A stretch of 64,000 nucleotides of DNA from JBEVJK01 sp963791325 (GTDB lineage Bacteria; Pseudomonadota; Alphaproteobacteria; Rhizobiales; Rhizobiaceae). Of the stretch, positions 56,149-64,000 are shown one piece after another. A program made the translations under genes and the position numbers. Position 1 is the first letter of the stretch; each line of letters begins with the position of its first letter. The stretch covers positions 124,001 to 188,000 of the forward strand of contig CAWBRU010000019.1 in NCBI GenBank assembly GCA_963791325.1, given 5' to 3'. The notes beneath the pieces were generated by a model. The model searched no databases. It saw nothing but the letters and a program-made list of their open reading frames with translations, and was not told the DNA's origin.

Positions 56149-56260
56149 CCGGAAACAGGGACATGCCCGTCTTGGCCCGGTAGTGCTCCTGGAGCTTCGT
56201 CAGCCAGCGCCCGAAGTCACCGCGGCCACTGCGTACCCTACCTCGCAGCAGCTGCTTCAT
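56149..56260 (-). pseudogene. Riboflavin kinase-like (DUF120) gene, 5' fragment, right copy
   Basis: The minus-strand frame from ATG 56,260 encodes MKQLLRGRVRSGRGDFGRWL and ends its match at KTGMSLFP. It then switches into the antisense of the left copy. It is identical to the left copy over its length and lacks the GTLNVEL part. It is truncated by the same junction. Confidence 0.75.
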
Positions 56261-56288
56261 CGCCCCGAACCTCAGCGGCGCGCAGCGC

Positions 56289-57748
56289 TCACAGGTCGAG
56301 CCCGCGCTTGCGGGTGGCGCGGTTCAGCTTGTCCACGGCTTCGGCGCAGATTGTCGCACGCGTTCGCGCGTCAGCTCCAGCGATCGGCCGATCTCTTCCA
56401 GGGTGCGCTCGTCTTCGCCATCCAGGCCAAAGCGCAGGTGGACGACGAGCTTCTCTCGAGGGGTGAGCTCATCGAGCAAGGTCCGCAGCTCCGCCAGGCT
56501 CTCTCTCGCGGAGGCCTGCTCATTCGGGGATTTCGTATCGGTGTCCGCGATCACGTCCCCGATCGTGGATTCGCTCTCGCTGGAGCGCGGCATGTCGAGG
56601 CTAATGGGCTCGTTCGACACGCGCATCAGCTCCGAGACGCTCTGCTGCGACATGCCGGTGGCCTCGGCGAGCTCTTGCTCCGACGGCTCGCGCCCGAGCG
56701 TGTTCGCCAGCCGGCGGAGGCGCGCCCCAGCGCGTAGCGGTTCGCCAGCTGCTGCACGGGCAAGCGAATGGTGCGCGCCTGCGTCGCCAGCGCGTGTCGC
56801 ACGCCCTGCCGCACCCACCAGACCGCGTACGAGCCGAACGGCTTGCCCCGCCGCAGATCAAATTCGTTGATTCCCGCGCAGCAGGCCGATGCTGCCGTCC
56901 TGCATCAGGTCCTCGCGGCTCAGGCCCAGGCCCTGATACTTCCGGGCCATTTTGGCGACCAGGCCCTGATACTTCGCGACCAGGCCGTCGATACTCGAAG
57001 CGACCTCGCGATCGAGCCGGCGCACGCGCGCCACCAGCTCGCCAGGCAGCTCCGACACGTCGCGCGCCCGCACGCGCTCGATCCAGCTCGCTTTCAGCAG
57101 CCGTTCCACGCTGTCCCACTGCAGTCGGACCGAGCCGGCCGCCTCCCGACTGGCGCTGAGCGCGCTCTCGAAGGCGCTCGGCGCCCCGGAGCGAGCCCCG
57201 TGCCACGCCTGCGAACGGCCAGAGGTGACCGTGCTCTCGATGCAGCCGGTCGAGGTCAGCCCGCAACGCATCGAAGCGCCGCCGCGCCTCCTCGGGAGCC
57301 AGCTCCGGCTCGTCCACGACCGACTCGATCAGCGCCTCCCCTTTGTCGAGTTCGCCGCGATCGCCGCCAGCACCGCGCTAGCGGCGGGCTCCAGCAGCGC
57401 CAGACACAACAGCTCGGCGCGGCGCTCGTGCAGCCGAGTCAACACCCCGAGCGCCTCGTCCGCACTGGCGTGCTTCGCCAGCGCCAGGGGCTCGGCCCCG
57501 GCCATCCGAGCGGCCGCCGCCGGAACCCTGCTCGCCGGAACAGGTCGAGGGACGACCATTTGCACGCGCCCCCGAACAGGACGCGCCGGAGCCGGAACCG
57601 CTCGGACCTCCGAGGCAGGCGACGGGGACTCCGGCTCGACCGGTGCAGGGCGAATGGACACGAGCCGGTCGGTCGTGGTCGGCACCCGCCGCCGCAGCAC
57701 GACGACCTCGGTCACGGGAGAAAGAGAAGCTGGGACAGATGCTTTCAT
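56289..57748 (-). pseudogene. Sigma-70 family factor, right copy with several frameshifts
   Basis: This mirrors the intact left copy. The start MKASVPASLSPVTEVVVLRR at 57,748 is present, and all conserved regions can be found, but in different frames. Breaks are seen near 57,325, 57,200, 56,865 (region 2, where GIDKF becomes GNQRI), about 56,730 and 56,335 (end of region 4, RERVRQSAPKP). Substitutions between breaks are mostly conservative. Either it is a young pseudogene or the sequence has uncorrected indels. The latter fits the frameshifts in the following genes. Confidence 0.85.
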
Positions 57749-58183
57749 GAATGAGCCTCAACAGTCCTCGGAGAGGCCGCTCAGCGGCGCAGCGGGCACA
57801 CATCATCGGCTCGACCCGACGGGCCTCGAGCCCAATGCGACCCGAGCGCGGCGCCTGGATACGGCATGCGTTCAGCGGTCGAGGCGGTGCCACGCTCAGG
57901 GCGTTCCCACCCGGGCAAGTACCTCGATTCGTGCCGGGGCATCTAGCGGACTGTGCGCGCCTTTGCAACGTAACGTGACAACTCTAAAGCGCAATTCGTG
58001 CCGCTGGGGATAAGCTGTGGCCCGAGCGCGGGCCTCGAGCCGCAAACGTTCGACGCGCGGTACGATCGCGGAGGACCTTGACAAGCGGCGCGAGGCCCGA
58101 GACCTGCGACGCGCGCGCTCAGGTCACGACTCCGGCGACCCCAGCGCCGGCCGAGTGCTCTCGCGGCTCTGACGTCGCGACCG
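57749..58183 (-). other. Intergenic interval between sigma factor and GST (right arm)
   Basis: This is the mirror of 54,068-54,504. No gene is supported. The CACAGCTTATCCCCAGCGGC block is conserved with the left arm, while the flanks differ more, including clustered multi-base differences. Confidence 0.4.
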
Positions 58184-58823
58184 TCAGGCGGCTTCGACTC
58201 GCTCGTAGTACGCGTCGAGCGTCTTCTTCCACGCCGGGCGTTCGGTGCAGCGCGCGCGGTACGCGAGGAGGTTCGGGTACGGCTTCAGCATCTCCTGATG
58301 GGTTCCAGCGTCCAGCACATGGGTCATGAGGATGTCGGCGACGGTGAAGTCGTCGGTCGCGATGAACTGGCGATCTGTCGAGCCAGCCATCGAGTTGCTT
58401 CAAGCGCATCTCGGCCCAGCCGTGCAGCGCCTCGCTCGGCTTGGTGCCCTTGCCGCCGCTCAGGTTGACGAACCACAGCGATAGCACCGGCACCTCGATG
58501 GTGGTCAGCGCGGTGAAGGACCAGCGCAGCACCTGTGCCTCCCCGGCGAGATCGCGCGGCATCAGCTTGCCGCTCTTGCGCGCCAGGTAGAGCAAGATCG
58601 CGCCGGACTCGGTGACCACGACGCCGTCGTCATCGATCACCGGAATCTGACCGAACGGATTCAGCGCGCGGTACGCGGGCGAATCGAGATCGTGGTTCGG
58701 GTGGTCCATCCCGACGATCTCGTAGGGCAGTCCGATCTCTTCGAGCGCCCACAGGACGCGCAGGTCGCGAGTGTTGCCGCGCGCGACCTTGTTCACTCGA
58801 GCAAAGCCGTACAGCTTGAGCAT
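58184..58823 (-). pseudogene. Glutathione S-transferase, right copy with one frameshift
   Basis: The frame from ATG 58,823 matches the left copy to KQLDGWL. One extra base near 58,375-58,380 then shifts it. The correct sequence RQFIATDDFTVADILMTHVL resumes in the next frame and ends at 58,184 as in the left copy. The compared part of the domain differs by mostly synonymous changes, so the protein was under selection until recently or still is. Confidence 0.85.
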
Positions 58824-58968
58824 GCGCGCAGCCTACCGCGACTGGCAAGCCTCTGACGACGGCCTTTCGCCCCGGACTGCGCCCCTGCCACATAGCGCCC
58901 CGCAGGTCGGGTGATGGCTCTCCCCCTCAAACAAAGTGCAGTCGCGCAAGTCTGCGCCGCTGCGCGGC

Positions 58969-60613
<1,645 letters not shown>

Positions 60614-60785
60614 CGACGACAACAGACCCGACTCTACCCGCCCTGTCGAGACTATCCGAACCCGGCCCTCGACCCGGAGAGCGCGGAACGCCCTTGCCCT
60701 TCCCCGATCGAGAACTCGGCGACGTGTGAGCGGTCCTCGAGCAGCTCACCAGGAAGCTCGCGCGATCGCGGCCAGCGTTGCTGAG

Positions 60786-61238
60786 CTACTGGCGCAGGAT
60801 GCTCGCCATCTTCTTTCCCTTGGCGAGCTCGTCGATCAGCTTGTCGAGGTAGCGGATCTTCTGCATCAGCGGGTCGGCGACGTCTTCCACGCGCACGCCG
60901 CAGACGACGCCGGTGATGAGCCCCGCGTTCGGGTTCATCCGGGGCGCCTGGGCGAAGAACGTTTCGAAGTCGACCTTGGCGTCGATGGCGCGCTGAAGCT
61001 GCTCGCCCTCGTAGCCCGTGAGCCACGCGATGATCTCGTCGACCTCGTCCTTCGTCCGCCCCTTCTTCTCCGCCTTCTGCACGTAGAGCGGATACACGCT
61101 CGCGAACGACATCGCGAAGATGCGTGGCTTCTTGGTCGCGACGTCGTTCGGCGGTGGCTTCCCTGCTGTGGCCTTCTTGCGGCTCGCCGCCTTCTTCACC
61201 GCCTTCTCGGTGGGCGTCCTCGTCTTCAGCGCAGCCAT
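60786..61238 (-). CDS. DUF2200 family protein
   Basis: This is a 150-residue protein starting at ATG 61,238. A Lys/Ala-rich leader of about 38 residues precedes the DUF2200 domain: [38 protein letters not shown] and INFTT-like [20 protein letters not shown], then [20 protein letters not shown]. The family is common and of unknown function. The frame is intact, one of few on this side. The basic leader is longer than in most members. Confidence 0.88.
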   Translation of the reverse strand: MAALKTRTPTEKAVKKAASRKKATAGKPPPNDVATKKPRIFAMSFASVYPLYVQKAEKKGRTKDEVDEIIAWLTGYEGEQLQRAIDAKVDFETFFAQAPRMNPNAGLITGVVCGVRVEDVADPLMQKIRYLDKLIDELAKGKKMASILRQ

Positions 61239-61353
61239 GCAGCCACCATTGCTACCACGGCTCTGGTCGCCGGGAAACCCGGGCTCAGCGCGCCGGCGAT
61301 GACGTGGCGCTGCCCCTCTCGGCATTCATCGAGCCGGGGATGAAAAGCGGGCG

Positions 61354-62356
61354 CTACAGCGCACCCGGCGTCACCAAGCTCGCTGCCACGCTGAAACCGG
61401 CGCGCAGCGCGCGATGGTCGCTCAGCGACTGCTCCAAGACCCGCACCTCGCCGAGCTCGATGCCACGCACCAGTAGGTAGTCGATGCGACGCGTCGGCCC
61501 GTCACTGGGGCACGTCACGCCGAAACCGTGCCCCCGCAACCGCCAGGCGTCTGCGAGCCGTTGGCGGAGCAGGGAGAGCGTGACGCTGTTCGGCGCGGTA
61601 TTCAGATCGCCGCACACGATCACGGGGCCATCGAGCGTGGCCAGGTGATCGAGCAGACGCTGCACCTGCACCCGGCGGCCGCGGGCCGACTTCACGAGCG
61701 CGCCTGGCAGTTCGCCGTAGTAGTGCGCGTACACCAGGTGCGTGCTGATCACGTGTAGGCTCCCGCCCGCCGGAGCACGCAGGGTGACGTCGAGCAGCGG
61801 CCGCATGTCGGGGCCCTCGGACAAGGGCACCAGCTGCTGCTCGAGCACAGGCCAGCGCGTTCCGATCGCAATCTCGCCGTGCCGCAGCAGCTGGTAACCG
61901 GGCAGCGCTGCCCGAAACGCGGTCCACTCGGGATCGCCCGGGATGTCGTCGTAGCTCACCGCCTCCTGCAGGCAGAAAACGTCGGGCGCGAGCTCGGAGA
62001 ACGCTCTGCCGACGACATCCCCGCCGTGCGACCACTGCTCGACGTTGCAGGTGAGCACCGTGTGCTGCGCCGGCTGCGCTGCGCGACTCGGCACGTTCCA
62101 GCCGCCGAGTGGCACGACCGCGATAGCCACGACACGCGAGCGCGGCGATGCCCGCGGACCAGGAGCGAGCCACGACGCCGCCCAAGACCGCCAGCAGCGC
62201 GAGGCCACCGAACGCCGGCACGGGCAACTCGACCGCGACCACTGCAAGTAACAGATCATCCCTGCCGAGCGCGCAGAGCGCCCAGCACCCGCCGAGCAGC
62301 GCAAACACGAGCGCCGGCGTGGCACGGGCGAAATTGCGAAGCCGTGGGGACAACAC
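61354..62356 (-). pseudogene. Membrane-anchored endonuclease/exonuclease/phosphatase family protein, one frameshift
   Basis: The N-terminal part, from a probable GTG at 62,356, has two or three hydrophobic helices (ALVFALLGGCWALCALG, LLAVVAVELPVPAFGGLALL). After a frame change near 62,130 comes the EEP domain: VLTCNVEQWSHGGDV, DVFCLQEAVSYDDIPGDPEW with the metal glutamate, VISTHLVYAHYYGELPG, VIVCGDLNTAPNSVTL, DGPTRRIDYLLVRG and SLSDHRALRAGF. All catalytic D, N and H residues are present. It probably hydrolyses a phosphodiester outside the membrane. The frameshift is probably a sequence error. Confidence 0.8.
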
Positions 62357-62425
62357 CAGAGCATGACACGCCCGGATAGCGAAGGCCTTGCCGGAGCGGT
62401 CCGCGCGGAGCGAAACTGCGCTCCG

Positions 62426-63560
62426 ATGCTCATGAAAGACGAGGAGATCGCCCGGCTCCGACTGCGACGGCAACACCTGACCGGTACGCCGCTGCCCACG
62501 CCGGAGGCGGTGGTGGGCTGGCTCGGCGCGGTGCAGGCCCAGGAGTTCGGAGTTGCCAAGTGGTCGATCGCCCAGCGCAGCCGCGGGCGGGTCACCAGCG
62601 CCGACCTGGACCGCGCTCTGGCCGAGGGACGGATCCTGCGCACGCATGTGTTGCGTTCGACGTGGCACTTCGTGCTACCGGCGGACCTGCGCTGGCTGCT
62701 GATGCTGATCGGGCCGCGCGTGCGTGCCCGAATGGCCTCGTACTGCTGGCAAAATGGGCTGACCGACGCCGTGTTCGCGAGGAGCCAGGCGGTGCTGCGT
62801 GAGGCGCTCGCGGGTGGTCGGCAGCTGCTGCGCAAGGAGATCGCTGCAGCGTTTGCTCGCGGTCGCGTGGCCACCGACGGGCTGAAGCTGCGGTTGCTTT
62901 TGTTGCGGGCGGAGCTCGACCTGGTCGTGTGCAGCGGTGCCCTGCGCGGCAAGCACCAGACCTTTGCGCTGGTGGACGACCTGGTGCCTCCGGCGCCGCC
63001 CATTCCGGAGGACGAGGCGCTGGCGGAGCTGACCCGCCGCTACTTTTCTAGTCACGGGCCCGCCACTCTCAAGGATTTCCTCTGGTGGTCGAGCCTGACG
63101 GCCGCGCAAGCCCGGCATGGGCTGGAGCTGCTCGAGGGAAAGGGGTTACGCCGACTGGAAGCGAGCGGCCGCACTCACTGGATGGGCGAGGCGCCTGCCC
63201 GCCGGGCGGCTGCCGGGACGCCGGTGCACCTGCTTCCAGCGTTCGACGAATACATCATCGGCTACACCGAGAGCAGGAAGGTCCTCGCGGTGGCGGGGCA
63301 GCCCGACGCCCCGAGCGGCGCGCCCTTCCACTCGAACGTGTTGACCCGGGACGGGCAGGTGATCGGGTTCTGGCGAACGGTCCCCGAGCCCCGAGGAGGC
63401 GTTGGTGGAGGTTCACCTGGCGCGACCGCTCGATGCCGCCACCCGGAGCGCACTCGAAGACGAGCTCGCGCGGTACGGCCGCTTTCTGCAGCTGCCGGTG
63501 CGGCTCCTGGTGAAGCCGCGGGCCGGGCGTGGCCGACGCGCTCCGAAGCGCCCGGCCTAG
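62426..63560 (+). pseudogene. AlkZ-like winged-helix DNA glycosylase (HTH_42), one frameshift
   Basis: This is an HTH_42 family protein, beginning MLMKDEEIARLRLRRQHLTG. It has GWLGAVQAQEFGVAKWSIAQ, where Q-A-Q matches the catalytic Q-x-Q motif of the AlkZ branch. RTHVLRSTWHFVLPADLRWL, LLPAFDEYIIGYTESRKVL and HSNVLTRDGQVIGFWR are also typical. Near 63,385-63,400 the frame breaks, and the expected end, VHLARPLDAATRSALEDELA and RYGRFLQLPVRLLVKPRAG, continues in another frame to the stop at 63,560. The joined product is about 378 residues. The start may be 62,426 or 62,432. It is a different branch from the Q-x-D protein at 43,331-44,554. Confidence 0.82.
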
Positions 63561-63561
63561 C

Positions 63562-63963
63562 GCGGATGGGCAGCAGCGCGTCGTCCACGGCTGGGCGTCG
63601 GCAACCTGCTGTAGCGAGCAGAGCCTCGGCGCACGGCAAGACAATCTCGCGCAGTGCGGCGCGGCGGATGTTCGAGCGCTCGCGCTCCGCGATCACGCCA
63701 TGCTCTGGGGCACCTCGAATCTTGAATCCGCCAAAACCAACCAGCGTGGGCACCTCGAGCTCTATGAAGAACAAAGAACCCCACTTGTGCCCGTCGGGGT
63801 GCCCCTCATAAGACGCGCAGAGAATCGGCAGCGTCTCCGGAAAACCTTCCCAATCCTCGGCGACAGCGACGCCGAGCAACCCTTCGAGCGCGTTGCGTCC
63901 TTCCAGCGCCGCGCTCAGCAGCGCAAGCGTTCCGTCCACTAGTCTCAGGCGAGAAGGGCTCAT
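63562..63963 (-). pseudogene. GNAT-like acetyltransferase N-terminal part, C-terminus lost
   Basis: The frame from ATG 63,963 opens MSPSRLRLVDGTLALLSAAL and reaches SLFFIELEVPTLVGFGGFK, a pattern I recognise from GNAT acetyltransferases (strands 1 to 4). After that the expected acetyl-CoA loop (R/Q-x-x-G-x-A) is not found in any frame. The main frame stays open into the antisense of the glycosylase gene, so the end is uncertain. It may be frameshifted beyond recognition or a remnant. Confidence 0.5.
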
Positions 63964-64000
63964 CGTCTTCACACGAGCGTCCAATCGGCATGCAGAACGG

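Larger units (their letters stand above)
56149..58906. repeat. Right arm of the 2.76-kb inverted repeat
   Basis: This is the reverse complement of 53,347-56,111 with scattered differences. It carries the same three genes on the minus strand, but the GST and sigma factor are frameshifted. Beyond 58,906 the sequence continues without a mirror on the left side, because ndvB lies there. Confidence 0.92.

Noticed and set aside
56000..56737. A 245-codon frame running across the palindrome centre
   Set aside because: It joins the start of the left riboflavin kinase to antisense of the right arm, so it is a product of the junction.
53347..58906. Composite transposon or insertion sequence with long terminal inverted repeats
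   Set aside because: The arms contain housekeeping-type genes, meet at the centre, and no transposase or target duplication is present.
53347..58906. Fold-back sequencing artefact of one molecule
   Set aside because: The differences I checked in the GST gene are mostly synonymous, which read errors would not produce. A join of two homologous molecules fits better.

Overview
The window is a mosaic of two unrelated sources. Bases 1 to about 53,345 look like one alphaproteobacterial chromosome of the order Hyphomicrobiales. The evidence is a giant cyclic beta-1,2-glucan synthase (NdvB/Cgs), the order ruvX - DUF6105 - aidB - pyrB - pyrC' - plsY - dprA - topA - rnr - DUF983 - NUDIX - MFS - rpmG, and short intergenic repeats of rhizobial type. 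Bases from about 53,347 to the end carry a glutathione S-transferase, a sigma-70 factor, a riboflavin kinase-like gene, a membrane Ser/Thr kinase, DUF2200, a membrane-anchored EEP phosphatase and an AlkZ-like glycosylase. I read these as Myxococcota or another deltaproteobacterial lineage, with less certainty.

Layout of the alphaproteobacterial part. 0-4.1 kb (minus strand): gatC-gatA, a DUF218 membrane protein and an L-serine ammonia-lyase cut by the window edge. 4.9-11.5 kb (plus): a compact exported or membrane gene set of a DUF3604 PHP-like protein, an unknown secreted protein, a membrane-anchored PpiC-type PPIase and three consecutive HupE/UreJ-like proteins. This is the best candidate for an undescribed system. 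11.6-18.0 kb (minus): a sugar operon (TIM-barrel isomerase/epimerase, RbsB-, RbsA- and RbsC-like transporter, RpiR regulator, ribokinase-like kinase) behind a palindromic promoter region. 18.5-35.0 kb: housekeeping genes, interrupted by a decayed patch near 20-21.2 kb. 35.4-43.2 kb: a seven-gene minus-strand operon (NMT1-type ABC transporter, CodA-like amidohydrolase, FAD oxidase, flavodoxin-fold reductase, DUF1810) divergent from a RidA-family gene and a creatininase-family gene. It probably handles a small nitrogenous compound, perhaps a heterocycle. 43.3-53.3 kb: a YcaQ-type glycosylase, galU and ndvB. GalU makes the UDP-glucose that NdvB uses.

The ndvB frame stops matching its family at about 53,337 and runs into a 2.76-kb, almost perfect inverted repeat (arms 53,347-56,111 and 56,149-58,906, spacer 37 bases). 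Each arm carries GST - sigma factor - the 5' end of a riboflavin kinase gene. In the GST segment I compared, most differences fall at codon third positions, so the arms look like two separately evolved homologues and not one molecule read twice. The left arm is intact. The right arm and the sequence beyond it carry many frameshifts. The simplest explanation is a chimeric contig: an alphaproteobacterial genome, a fragment of one myxobacterium-like strain, and a related strain joined head to head. A real duplication-inversion is not excluded. No rRNA, tRNA, CRISPR array or transposase was seen.
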